This document shows positions 8,755-16,270 of a stretch of 64,000 bases of DNA, one piece after another; the stretch's first letter is position 1, and each line of letters begins with the position of its first letter. This DNA is from Tomitella fengzijianii. Lineage in GTDB: Bacteria; Actinomycetota; Actinomycetes; Mycobacteriales; Mycobacteriaceae. Location: contig NZ_CP041765.1 in the NCBI RefSeq assembly GCF_007559025.1, positions 3,717,501-3,781,500 of the forward strand, written 5' to 3'. The notes below the pieces were generated by a model, which worked only from the letters and a program-made list of their open reading frames with translations, was not told the DNA's origin and ran no database searches. The translations under genes and the position numbers were made by a program.

Positions 8755-8794
8755 GCGCCGTGGCCTCCCCCTCCGCCGGGGGCGGCCACGGCGC
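8755..8794. terminator. hairpin between convergent genes
   Basis: Perfect 11-bp stem GCGCCGTGGCC (8755-8765) / GGCCACGGCGC (8784-8794). The right arm touches the stop of the minus-strand DUF4185 gene and the left arm lies 7 bases after the DUF305 stop. No T-run, so it is probably a GC hairpin blocking transcription from both sides. Confidence 0.65.
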
Positions 8795-9840
8795 TACGCC
8801 GCGACGGAAGTCCGGAACTGCAACACGTGGTACGGCGCGCCTTCCGCCGTGTTCCACTGCGACACCAGCAGATGCAGGTCGTCGAGCGTCGAGTCCGGGT
8901 GGATGAAACCCCCGTAGATCTGCGCAAAGGTGCCGTCGCCGGCGCCCCATTCGCCGCCCGCCACCTGGACGACCGGCTCCGACCACGGGCCCGTCGGATC
9001 CGGGGCGGTGCGCGTGGTGATCGCGTACGCGGCCGGGTCGAACCCGGCCAGCACCCAGGTGCCGTCGATGCGGCGCAGGCTCAGCTCGCCGACCGGCCCG
9101 GGCAGCACGGGGACCACGGGCGCGGACCGCACCGACATCCATACGCCGCTGGGCATCTCGTCGCGCTCCGGCACCCACGCCTCGTATGCCCAGGGCTCCT
9201 CGATCCGGTGCTCGGGCACGCGGCGCAGGATCACCCCGCCCGGGTTGGCGCGGTCGAACGCCGACGACATGATGTACACGTACCCGTCGGCGCGGTCCAT
9301 CGTCCACATCTGGTCCAGGGCGCCGCCGGTGTTGTCCCAGCGCGCGTCGGTGCGTTGCCAGGTCACGCCCAGGTCGTCGGAGCGCGCCAGGTAGGTGAAG
9401 TTGGTGGGCGCGGCGGCGGAGTTCCACGAGTGCACGCTCACCACGGACAGGTACACGCGCCGGTCGACGGTGATGGCGTCGCACGGGATCACCGTGAACT
9501 CGCTGCCCGGGGTCTCCGGGTCCGGCCGCTCGGACGGTTCGTGGGCGTTGGGCAGGATCTCCCGCGCGTAGCGGCCGCCGCATGCGCCGTCGAAGACGAT
9601 GCCGTCCTCCAGCGCGCCCCCGTCCAGCGCCCCCGCGGCCGAGCGCAGCATCACCGGGCTGCGCCAGCCGGGCCCGCCCGCGGCCGACGACTCGAAGGTG
9701 TCGCCGAAGAAGTACGCGACCGCGCCCGAAGACAGCTGCGCTGGAATGCCCAGGTCGGTGCCGGCCACGCCCCACCTGTCGGTGCGCAGGCGGCCGGTCA
9801 GTGTGGCCACGTACCGCGCGCGGCCGGGCGGTGGGGTCAT
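8794..9840 (-). CDS. DUF4185 domain protein
   Basis: 348 residues. The sequence begins with a propeller-like blade (GIPAQLSSGAVAYFFGDTF), repeats strands such as YLARSDDLGVTW and GYVYIMSSAF, and ends QIYGGFIHPDSTLDDLHLLVS. This matches DUF4185 proteins, which resemble five-bladed beta-propeller glycoside-processing enzymes. No signal peptide is evident. The active-site role is unknown and no pathway neighbour helps. Confidence 0.7.
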   Translation of the reverse strand: MTPPPGRARYVATLTGRLRTDRWGVAGTDLGIPAQLSSGAVAYFFGDTFESSAAGGPGWRSPVMLRSAAGALDGGALEDGIVFDGACGGRYAREILPNAHEPSERPDPETPGSEFTVIPCDAITVDRRVYLSVVSVHSWNSAAAPTNFTYLARSDDLGVTWQRTDARWDNTGGALDQMWTMDRADGYVYIMSSAFDRANPGGVILRRVPEHRIEEPWAYEAWVPERDEMPSGVWMSVRSAPVVPVLPGPVGELSLRRIDGTWVLAGFDPAAYAITTRTAPDPTGPWSEPVVQVAGGEWGAGDGTFAQIYGGFIHPDSTLDDLHLLVSQWNTAEGAPYHVLQFRTSVAA

Positions 9841-9969
9841 CGCGCATCACCTCCCGGCGCCGCCGACGGGTGCCGACGTCCTGTTCCGACCCCGAGGCTA
9901 CTGGCCGCCGGCACCAGGAGTCGGCACCCGCGGCCTGGGCGCGCCGCGGATCGCCTGTGCCCGCGCCTG

Positions 9970-10039
9970 AGCCCGCCGAGCAAGCAATTTCTGCCGGTTT
10001 GGCGGCGCAGACGTGCACTGGATGCTTGCTCGGCGGGCT
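9970..10039. repeat. palindromic intergenic element, copy 1
   Basis: 70-bp element with a perfect 16-bp terminal inverted repeat (AGCCCGCCGAGCAAGC at 9970-9985, complement at 10024-10039). The interior contains the conserved motif GGCGGCGCAGACGTGCACTG. It lies in the divergent spacer between the DUF4185 gene and the ABC exporter operon. Confidence 0.85.
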
Positions 10040-10119
10040 GCTCGGTGAGGTGCACGGCGGGGGCTACTGCGCCTGCACGGCTCTTGACGCGGCCGCAGCG
10101 CAGGCGCACAATTCACCAC

Positions 10120-10890
10120 ATGATGAGTTCATCGCTCGGTGAATTACCGGACCCGGCGATCGACGTCCGCGGGCTCACGGTGCGGCGCGGCGGCAATCCG
10201 GTGCTGCACGGCGTCTCACTCGCCGTCCGCGCGGGGGCGATCACCGGGCTGCTCGGCCCGTCGGGGTGCGGCAAGACCACCTTGCTGCGCAGCATCGTCG
10301 GGACGCAGATCGTGCAGTCGGGGACGGTGTCCGTGCTCGGCAGCCCGGCCGGGGCGCGCCGGCTGCGCTCGCGCGTCGGCTACGTCACCCAGGCCCCGAG
10401 CATCTACGGCGACCTCACCGTGCGCCGCAACGTCGCCTACTTCGCTGCCCTCGCCGGGGCAGCACGCTCGGCGGTGGCGGAGGCCCTCGACGCGGTCGGC
10501 ATGGGCGAGTATGCGGGCCGGCGCGCCGACGCGCTGTCCGGCGGGCAGCGCACCCGCGTCTCACTCGCCTGCGCGCTGGTGGCCGACCCGGACGTGCTCA
10601 TCCTCGACGAGCCGACGGTGGGCCTGGACCCGGTGCTGCGCGCCGAGCTGTGGGAACGGTTCCGCCGCCTCGCCGACGACGGCCGCACCCTCGTCGTGTC
10701 GAGCCACGTGATGGACGAGGCCGACCACTGCGACGAGCTCGTCCTCCTGCGCGACGGGCACATGCTCGCGCAGCTCACCCCGGCCGCGCTGCGCCGCACC
10801 ACCGGGGAGGACCGGCTCGAGGACGCGTTCCTGGCTCTCGTACGGAGCGGCCCGGGCGGGCGGCACATGGCGGAGGAGGCGGCGGGATGA
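10120..10890 (+). CDS. ABC transporter ATP-binding protein (ABC-2 exporter)
   Basis: 256-residue ATPase. Walker A GPSGCGKTT at residues 46-54, Q-loop region GYVTQAPSIYGDLTVRRN, signature LSGGQRTRVSLACAL, Walker B VLILDEP, D-loop GLDP and switch His in VVSSHVMDEA. The class is that of drug or polyketide export ATPases. ATGA overlap with the permease gene and GTGA overlap of that with a TetR gene make a tight three-gene operon. Tandem ATG codons open the gene; the first is used here. Confidence 0.92.
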   Translation: MMSSSLGELPDPAIDVRGLTVRRGGNPVLHGVSLAVRAGAITGLLGPSGCGKTTLLRSIVGTQIVQSGTVSVLGSPAGARRLRSRVGYVTQAPSIYGDLTVRRNVAYFAALAGAARSAVAEALDAVGMGEYAGRRADALSGGQRTRVSLACALVADPDVLILDEPTVGLDPVLRAELWERFRRLADDGRTLVVSSHVMDEADHCDELVLLRDGHMLAQLTPAALRRTTGEDRLEDAFLALVRSGPGGRHMAEEAAG

Positions 10891-11642
10891 GTGCACGCGC
10901 ATACGGGGCCACGAGCGTGCGGGTGCTGGGGCAGCTCGGGGCGGACAGGCGCACCGTCGCCATGATCGTCGCCGTCCCGTCGCTGCTGCTGACGCTGCTG
11001 TACTTCGTCTACCAAAACCAGCCCGGCCCGCCGGGGATGCCGTCGGTGTTCGACAGGGTCGGTGTGAGCATGCTCGGCATCCTGCCGTTCGTCGCGATGT
11101 TCCTTGTCACCGCCATCGCCATGCAGCGCGAGCGCACGTCCGGCACCCTCGAGCGCCTCATGACCACGCCGCTGACCAAGCTCGACCTGCTCGGCGGCTA
11201 CGGCACCGCGTTCTCGCTGGCCGCGATGGTGCAGGCGGTGGTCGCGTGCGTCGTCTGCTTCTGGCTGCTGGGCCTCGACGTGGCGGGCGGCGTGGCGCTG
11301 GTGGTGCTCATCGCCGTGGTGGTCGCGGTCCTCGGCGTGGCGCTGGGCCTGCTGTGCAGCGCGTTCGCCCGCACCGAGTTCCAGGCGGTGCAGTTCATGC
11401 CGCTCATCGTCGGCCCGCAGCTGTTCCTGTGCGGGCTGCTGGCGCCCCGCGAAACCCTGCCCGGCTGGCTGGAGGCGATCAGCAATGTGCTGCCGCTGAG
11501 CTACGCGGTGAGCGCGATGAAGCAGGTGGCGGCGCACCCGTCCCCCACCGGCGCGATGTGGCGGGATCTCGCGGTGGTCGCCGGTTTCGCCGTGGTGTCG
11601 CTGTGCCTGGCGGCCGCGACGATGCGGCGGCGGACCACGTGA
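10887..11642 (+). CDS. ABC-2 type permease
   Basis: 251-residue membrane subunit with about six helices: residues 25-40, 60-75 and several between 105 and 250. The motif QRERTSGTLERLMTTPLTKLDLLGGY is characteristic of ABC-2 permeases, as is LPLSYAVSAMKQV before the last helix. Start ATG 10887 overlaps the ATPase stop (ATGA). It forms the membrane half of the exporter encoded with the upstream ATPase; substrate unknown. Confidence 0.9.
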   Translation: MSARAYGATSVRVLGQLGADRRTVAMIVAVPSLLLTLLYFVYQNQPGPPGMPSVFDRVGVSMLGILPFVAMFLVTAIAMQRERTSGTLERLMTTPLTKLDLLGGYGTAFSLAAMVQAVVACVVCFWLLGLDVAGGVALVVLIAVVVAVLGVALGLLCSAFARTEFQAVQFMPLIVGPQLFLCGLLAPRETLPGWLEAISNVLPLSYAVSAMKQVAAHPSPTGAMWRDLAVVAGFAVVSLCLAAATMRRRTT

Positions 11643-12226
11643 GCGGCGGGCGCAGGCCGGGCAAGTCCGGTACCCGCGAGCAGATCCTCGCCGCGGCGCG
11701 GACGCGGTTCGCGGAGTCCGGGTTCGACGGGGTGAGCGTCCGCGCCATCGCCGCCGACGCCGCCGTGGACCCGGCCCTGGTCCACCACTACTTCGGCACC
11801 AAACGGAACCTCTTCGCCGCCGCTCTGGCCCTGCCCGTCGACCCGGAGACGGTGCTCGCGCAGGTCCGGGCGGTGCCCGTCGACGAGATCGCCCGCGCCG
11901 TCCTGCGTGCCGTGGTGGGGCTGTGGGATTCTCCGCAGGGGGCGGCGGTGATCGGCGCGTTCCGCACCGTGCTCGGCGGCGGGGATCCGCAGCTGATCCG
12001 CTCGTTCATCCTCGAGGTGGCGCTCAAGGAGGTGCGCGCTCGCGTCGACACCCCGCCCGGGTCCGCCGAGGTGCGCGTGAGCCTCGCGGCCTCGCACATG
12101 ATCGGGATCCTCGTGGCCCGCCGGATCCTCGAGATCGAACCGCTCGCCTCGATGCCCCTCGACGAGCTGGTGGAGCGGTGCGCACCGCAGATCCAGCACT
12201 ACCTCACCGGGCCGATTGAAGTGTGA
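11639..12226 (+). CDS. TetR-family regulator of the ABC exporter
   Basis: 195-residue TetR from GTG 11639, overlapping the permease stop (GTGA). The N-terminal HTH reads TREQILAAARTRFAESGF then VSVRAIAADAAVDPALVHHYFGTKRNLF, a canonical TetR recognition helix. The C-terminal ligand domain is the form common in exporter-linked regulators. As the last gene of the operon it probably controls the exporter; no clear operator was found before the ATPase gene apart from the palindromic repeat. Confidence 0.9.
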   Translation: MSGGRRPGKSGTREQILAAARTRFAESGFDGVSVRAIAADAAVDPALVHHYFGTKRNLFAAALALPVDPETVLAQVRAVPVDEIARAVLRAVVGLWDSPQGAAVIGAFRTVLGGGDPQLIRSFILEVALKEVRARVDTPPGSAEVRVSLAASHMIGILVARRILEIEPLASMPLDELVERCAPQIQHYLTGPIEV

Positions 12227-12624
12227 GAGGCGGGGCGCAGTGCGGAACGCGCCGAGCCGACTCCCGCCCCGCCGAGCAAGCGGATGCTGCCGTTCCGGCG
12301 GCGCACACGTGCACTGGATGCTTGGTCGGCGGCATCCGCACCGGCCACGACGCACACCCCCTGCACCACCAGCTCCAGCGCTGCGGCAAACGCGGAGTCG
12401 GGAGGCGGTGAGCATTCGACTGTCCGGGGTGCCAGCCGATCCCATCTCACCGGGCCGGGCGCGTTCATCCTCGACGCGCTGACCGGTACCGCCATGGCGA
12501 CGGGGGCCGGTGCTGCGTGATCAGAACCTGACTGCCGACGACATGCTCCTGTTCACCCGGCTGCAGATGACCGTATTCGGTGAAGCAGTCCCCGCCTCAT
12601 CGGTGCGGCCCTGGCTACAACCGA
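12227..12624. other. gene-poor spacer with repeat and possible gene remnant
   Basis: About 400 bases with no supported gene. It contains palindromic element copy 2 (12269-12332). From GTG 12510 a frame reads plausibly for about 40 residues (LRDQNLTADDMLLFTRLQ...) and then runs antisense through the next gene, so it may be the 5' fragment of a lost gene; this is weak. Confidence 0.4.
12269..12332. repeat. palindromic intergenic element, copy 2
   Basis: 64-bp element with ends CCGCCGAGCAAGC / GCTTGGTCGGCGG (13 bp, one mismatch). The interior TTCCGGCGGCGCACACGTGC and GGATGCTTGGTCGGCGGCAT are almost identical to copy 3 at 15516, more alike than to copies 5 and 6. Located 43 bases after the TetR stop. 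Confidence 0.82.
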
Positions 12625-13566
12625 TCACTGCTGATCCTGCGGTATCGATTCGATTACGCGGGCGAGGTCGTCATCGCTCAAGGGCGTGTCGACCAGCAGT
12701 GCCCACTGCCAGCGTTCGTCGTCCCACCGGTGCACCGGATGGGTGCGGAAACCGTCCTTCCATGAATCCGGAAGCTCGGAGCCACATGGCCACCGCAGCA
12801 GCACGGCCAGGCTATTCACGTCGAGCACCGCCCGGAAAGCGCCGGTATCCGGGTCGCCTTCGTTCGCGTAGTAGTGCACGCCCCGGGGCCACCAGCGAGG
12901 TACCGGGAGCTGCTGCTCGCGGGCCCAGTTCTGTCCGGCGCGGCGATGTTCGTGTGCGTCGCGTGTGGCCGTGGAAACCGCACCATGCCAGGCGAATACG
13001 TCGGGCGGTAGCGCGGCATCTAGGTCGATGGCGACGATCTCGCGCACGTGCCGCTTTTCCGGGACGGCGATGCGCAGCGGTAGGCCGCTTTGGTCGTCTG
13101 CTGCGACTCGCAACGGGTACGGCTTGTCCGCATACCTGCCAGGGCTGGCTGCGAGCTGGAATTCGGTCGCCTGGCGGCCGGCGACTGTGACGGGAGTGCC
13201 TGAGTTGAGTGGCCGCGGGAAATCTTCCGCCCACCCGAACATGCGACCCGCACCGAACGCATTACCGAGCACAGTGCGTGGATGCTGCGATCGCCGTGGC
13301 CCGAGGTGGCCGGTCAACGAAACGTGCTCGATGCCGTTGTCGGTGCGCAGTAGCACACGGTCACCGTCGTCGAGGTACCACAGGCCGTACTCGTCCTCGA
13401 TACGCCACCGGTCGGGTGCTTCGTGCCAGAACTCGATTTCATAGGTGTTCGTAGCATCGCCCGCGGGCGACTCGCAGCGCATGCGGCCGTGGATCGTGGT
13501 GACCGCAGCCGTCTTCATACGGCCGAACGCCTCGGCCCAAGCCTGCTCGGGTGACATCGAGATCAC
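12625..13566 (-). CDS. hypothetical protein, 313 aa
   Basis: Unrecognised cytoplasmic-looking protein. The first third (YEIEFWHEAPDRWRIEDEYG, then DGDRVLLRTDNG) resembles the convex-sheet lipid-carrier-like or RseB-like proteins that start with a short helix and a long antiparallel sheet, but there is no signal peptide. The C-terminal part is Trp-rich (WPRGVHYY, WKDGFRTHPVHRWDDERWQW). The start may be GTG 13566 or ATG 13557; neither has a clear Shine-Dalgarno. Base composition is slightly lower in GC than the neighbours, and transposase remnants lie just upstream. Confidence 0.6.
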   Translation of the reverse strand: MISMSPEQAWAEAFGRMKTAAVTTIHGRMRCESPAGDATNTYEIEFWHEAPDRWRIEDEYGLWYLDDGDRVLLRTDNGIEHVSLTGHLGPRRSQHPRTVLGNAFGAGRMFGWAEDFPRPLNSGTPVTVAGRQATEFQLAASPGRYADKPYPLRVAADDQSGLPLRIAVPEKRHVREIVAIDLDAALPPDVFAWHGAVSTATRDAHEHRRAGQNWAREQQLPVPRWWPRGVHYYANEGDPDTGAFRAVLDVNSLAVLLRWPCGSELPDSWKDGFRTHPVHRWDDERWQWALLVDTPLSDDDLARVIESIPQDQQ

Positions 13567-14077
13567 GATATCCGATCACGATCACAAACGGCGTCAACCT
13601 GGCCCGTGACCGGTATTCATACGCAAACGCAATTGCTCGAGTTCGAATCGTGGCCACGACGGCTTTTTCACCGCCACCCGGACGCCACTATGGCCTGTCG
13701 CGAACAGTGAAGACCGTGACCGGCGTGGCGGCCGGTGACAGGTGAGGCTTCCGGAGTATCGCAGGCGGTGTCAAAGCAACAACGACACCGCCGGAGGCCT
13801 CATGTCCACGGTAAAAACTGCCGCCCGTCACGATCTGACCGACGCGCAGTGAAAGGTACTCGAACCGCTCCTACCTGCACCGCCTCGCTTGGGCCGGCTG
13901 CGTGTGTGGCCTGTGCGCCAACTGGTCGACGGGGTACGACAACCTTGCCCAGTATGGGGCCGACATTGGCGTTGCCGGCGAAAGGCTCAGCATCGCGAAA
14001 CCGTTCCTCGTCGTGGCATTCGGAACAGAGCAGGGCTGGTCCGGACTCCGCTGAGCGTGCCGTGCCACCCTGGGACC
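13567..14077. other. non-coding stretch with transposase remnant
   Basis: About 510 bases without an intact gene. It holds an IS5-type end and transposase fragment (listed separately) at 13745-13941. Nothing recognisable remains from 13941 to the small membrane-protein gene at 14078. Confidence 0.6.
13745..13941 (+). pseudogene. degenerate IS5-family transposase fragment
   Basis: From ATG 13802 the reading MSTVKTAARHDLTDAQ is followed by an in-frame TGA at 13850, where the IS5 family has Trp (TGG), then KVLEPLLPAPPRLGR and RQLVDGV. This is the known N-terminal pattern DLTD.QW..LEPLLP...GRP...RQ..DG of IS5-group transposases. Upstream, nested inverted repeats (GGCGGTGTC 13764-13772 / GACACCGCC 13784-13792, with outer GAGGC arms) fit an insertion-sequence end. 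The catalytic domain is gone, so this is a dead fragment. Confidence 0.7.
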
Positions 14078-14437
14078 ATGCCTGCCGCAGCTACACCCCC
14101 CACCCGCCACTCTCCGCGTTGTAGCGCCGGGTGGGGTGTCATTGCGGCGAGCATCATCGCCGTATTCGTCTTTGTCCCCGCAACATTCAGAATCCAGAAC
14201 GCCCTGAACGTGCCACCAATCAACCCCACCCCCGGAAGCACTGCGCCGATCTCCGCGTCGTACTGGTGGACGTGGGCCCTCTGCTTCGCGCTGCTGCTCA
14301 CGCCGGCACTGGTGATGGCCGTGTTCCGCAGGTCCAGGCGTGCCGCCGCCGGCTACGCGGTCACCGCGACGGTGCTCGGCGGACTGCTCGCCGCGGCGTT
14401 CATCAGCGTCGATCTGGGCGGCTTCGCCCCCTCCTAG
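14078..14437 (+). CDS. small hypothetical membrane protein
   Basis: 119 residues from ATG 14078. Three hydrophobic segments: about residues 19-36 (GVIAASIIAVFVFVPATF), 63-83 (WWTWALCFALLLTPALVMAV) and 92-112 (AGYAVTATVLGGLLAAAFI), with the basic RRSRR turn between the last two. No family recognised. It lies directly downstream of the IS5 remnant and the same frame extends into it, so the start rests on the ATG alone. Confidence 0.5.
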   Translation: MPAAATPPTRHSPRCSAGWGVIAASIIAVFVFVPATFRIQNALNVPPINPTPGSTAPISASYWWTWALCFALLLTPALVMAVFRRSRRAAAGYAVTATVLGGLLAAAFISVDLGGFAPS

Positions 14438-14480
14438 CCGGCGGACTACCGCTCTGGCTGCCGGTTACCCGCCACGTCGA

Positions 14481-14831
14481 CTACCGGCGGTAGCGGTCCA
14501 CCACTGCGGTCAGCGGCTCCCCCTGCCGACACACATAATCGTGCGCGATCGCGCTGACGTCGAGTTCGGTGTGCCCGATGCGCACCACGGGATGCCCGTT
14601 CGGCCACACGATCCACCGCGCCCCATCCACGGCCGTAACCAGTACTGCGCCCAGCAGGAGTGCGGCCTCGTTTTCGACCATGGGCCCGAGTTCCGGATCG
14701 GCCAGCGCTTCCGGCAAACGACGCTCCACCGCGGCGAGCGCCGCACGCGCGTCCCCGCACGGCTCCCCGCGGTCGGCCAACCACTGCCGCAGCCCGTCCG
14801 GAGCCAGCACCCCAGCCGGGCCCACCTCCAT
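14481..14831 (-). CDS. hypothetical protein, 116 aa
   Basis: Small soluble protein, no signal or membrane segment. The central part reads like a two-layer fold: LGPMVENEAALLLGAVLVTA then ARWIVWPNGHPVVRIGHTELDVSAIAHD, ending EPLTAVVDRYRR. This resembles small actinobacterial proteins of unknown function of the DUF6278 kind, but I am not certain. It is encoded opposite to its neighbours and has no operon partner. Confidence 0.5.
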   Translation of the reverse strand: MEVGPAGVLAPDGLRQWLADRGEPCGDARAALAAVERRLPEALADPELGPMVENEAALLLGAVLVTAVDGARWIVWPNGHPVVRIGHTELDVSAIAHDYVCRQGEPLTAVVDRYRR

Positions 14832-15038
14832 ATCGACGTCGATCGCGACACCCGGCCCTTACACAGCCATCCCACGCGCCACGCCGAAGCAGGGCCCGAC
14901 CCTCGCGAGCCGCTGCAAGGACCGCGGCAGCCACGCGGCGACAGGGTCCGGCAGCATCCTGTCCCACCACTGCATCACCGCACCCTACGGCGACCATCTC
15001 CCCACCCCTTCGGCGTGCGCGTGTGTTTCACTCGCCCC

Positions 15039-16133
15039 ATGCGGTGGGCGCACTGGCGGCGGGTGGAATCGGTGATGGAGACGTGGGGCCCGTTCGTGCT
15101 GCTGCCGGTGCTCGGCGTCCTCGTCGGCCCCGACTACGTCCGCGAGATCATCGACGACCCGACGCCCTGGCACTGGTTCGTCTTCCTCGTGTGGGTCTTC
15201 GTCATCACCACCCTGGTGTGGACGTGCGCGAGCCGGATCCGCCACCGCGGCCGCACACCGCGGCCGCACGCCGTCGCTCCGGGAGACGTGCCGGCCGCCG
15301 ACGTCACCGCCGCGGTCGCCGCCCATCCCGATCGGATAGCGGCGATCCGAGCGCTCCGCGAACAGCACCGCGGACTCGGCCTCGCCGACGCGGCCGCCCT
15401 CATCGACGGCGCCGCCCGGCAATGGCCGCCCCAGTGCCGTCATGCCCAGTGTCGTCATGCCCGGCGCCGCGCAACGCAGCACCTCCCCCGCCGGATCCCC
15501 GGTCCGCTCTGCCGCGCCGAGCAAGCGGATTCCGCACTTCCGGCGGCGCATACGTGCACTGGATGCTTGGTCGGCGGCATCCGCGCCGGCCCGATCCCCG
15601 CCGTCCCGCCGTGGGTGTCGGCCCCGTGCGGCAGGATGTATACCACGGTGCAGGAGCAAGGGGAGGCGGTTGCTGATGAGTCGGCGCAGCAAGTCGGGCC
15701 AGGGCGAGAGTCGGGGCGTTCGGGCGTCAGGGAAGACACTGCTCGCCAGGGCTGTTGCGGCGGCGGGCGCGCTGGCGGTGGCCGCGGCCGGTACGGCGGC
15801 ACTGGGTGTCCCGGCGGCCGCCGCGCCGCCGTCCTCGCTCGACGGCACCACGCAGGTGGTGGACTGCGCGCGCGAGCTCGTCAAGGAGCCCGCGGACATC
15901 ATCATCTTCTGCGGCGACGCGAACGGCGGCTTCACCGACATCACCTGGTACCTGTGGACGGACCAATTGGCCGTGGGCACCGCCAACAAGTATTGGAACG
16001 ACTGCGACCCCGCCTGCTATCAGGGCACCTTCCACGAGGAGCCGGTGTGGATCGCCCTGCACGATGTGGCCGCCACCGACGACGGCCCGGCGTTCCGCAC
16101 GCTCACGTCCGTCGACGACTCCGGTCCGCATGA
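15039..16133 (+). CDS. membrane protein with L7/L12-like tail; probable stop-loss
   Basis: The credible part is residues 1 to about 130. Two hydrophobic helices (FVLLPVLGVLVG, WFVFLVWVFVITTLVWTCA) are followed by a basic linker and a helix pair, DRIAAIRALREQHRGLGLADAAALIDG. The latter has the pattern of ribosomal L7/L12 C-terminal-like motifs seen in small actinobacterial membrane proteins. The frame has no stop there. It runs through a 15-bp tandem repeat (15432-15461), then through palindromic element copy 3, and overlaps the next gene by 458 bases. The tail is Arg/Pro/Cys-rich and out of character, so the original stop was probably lost. Confidence 0.5.
   Translation: MRWAHWRRVESVMETWGPFVLLPVLGVLVGPDYVREIIDDPTPWHWFVFLVWVFVITTLVWTCASRIRHRGRTPRPHAVAPGDVPAADVTAAVAAHPDRIAAIRALREQHRGLGLADAAALIDGAARQWPPQCRHAQCRHARRRATQHLPRRIPGPLCRAEQADSALPAAHTCTGCLVGGIRAGPIPAVPPWVSAPCGRMYTTVQEQGEAVADESAQQVGPGRESGRSGVREDTARQGCCGGGRAGGGRGRYGGTGCPGGRRAAVLARRHHAGGGLRARARQGARGHHHLLRRRERRLHRHHLVPVDGPIGRGHRQQVLERLRPRLLSGHLPRGAGVDRPARCGRHRRRPGVPHAHVRRRLRSA
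15432..15461 (+). repeat. 15-bp tandem repeat, two units
   Basis: CAGTGCCGTCATGCC followed at once by CAGTGTCGTCATGCC (one mismatch). It lies exactly where the preceding membrane-protein frame stops looking like a protein, 54 bases before palindromic element copy 3. Confidence 0.8.
15516..15575. repeat. palindromic intergenic element, copy 3
   Basis: 60-bp element with ends GCCGAGCAAGC / GCTTGGTCGGC (11 bp, one mismatch). It shares with copy 2 the interior TTCCGGCGGCGCA-ACGTGCACTGGATGC and the flank GGCATCCGC. It is read in frame by the extended membrane-protein gene that crosses it. Confidence 0.82.
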
Positions 16134-16182
16134 CGTGCCGCTGCCCGGGTTCCCCGTCTCCGGACCCATCGAATTCCCGTAG
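15676..16182 (+). CDS. hypothetical secreted protein
   Basis: 168 residues from ATG 15676, with Shine-Dalgarno AAGGGGAGG 8 bases upstream. A long basic n-region is followed by a hydrophobic core (LLARAVAAAGALAVAAAGTAAL) and AAAAPP, a typical secretion signal. The mature part contains four Cys (DCARELV, FCGDANG, DCDPACY), probably two disulfides, and short strand-like segments such as ITWYLWTDQLAVG. Similar small exported proteins of unknown function are common in actinobacteria. Confidence 0.75.
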   Translation: MSRRSKSGQGESRGVRASGKTLLARAVAAAGALAVAAAGTAALGVPAAAAPPSSLDGTTQVVDCARELVKEPADIIIFCGDANGGFTDITWYLWTDQLAVGTANKYWNDCDPACYQGTFHEEPVWIALHDVAATDDGPAFRTLTSVDDSGPHDVPLPGFPVSGPIEFP

Positions 16183-16270
16183 CAGCGTGCCGGCGGCGGG
16201 CCACGTGATCCACCGCCCACCGCGCGGCACCACCCGCCCCGCGCCACGGGCGCCCTGACACCCTGAGCGG

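Noticed and set aside
12510-12660. Gene starting GTG 12510
   Set aside because: Only about 40 residues look protein-like before the frame runs antisense through the 12625-13566 gene. No ribosome site and no family match; treated as a possible remnant.
13871-14110. Minus-strand frame with CSVPNATTRN or, in another frame, CSECHDEERF
   Set aside because: Possible zinc-ribbon-like fragment, but no start, no ribosome site and a position inside a decayed transposase region; not supportable as a gene.
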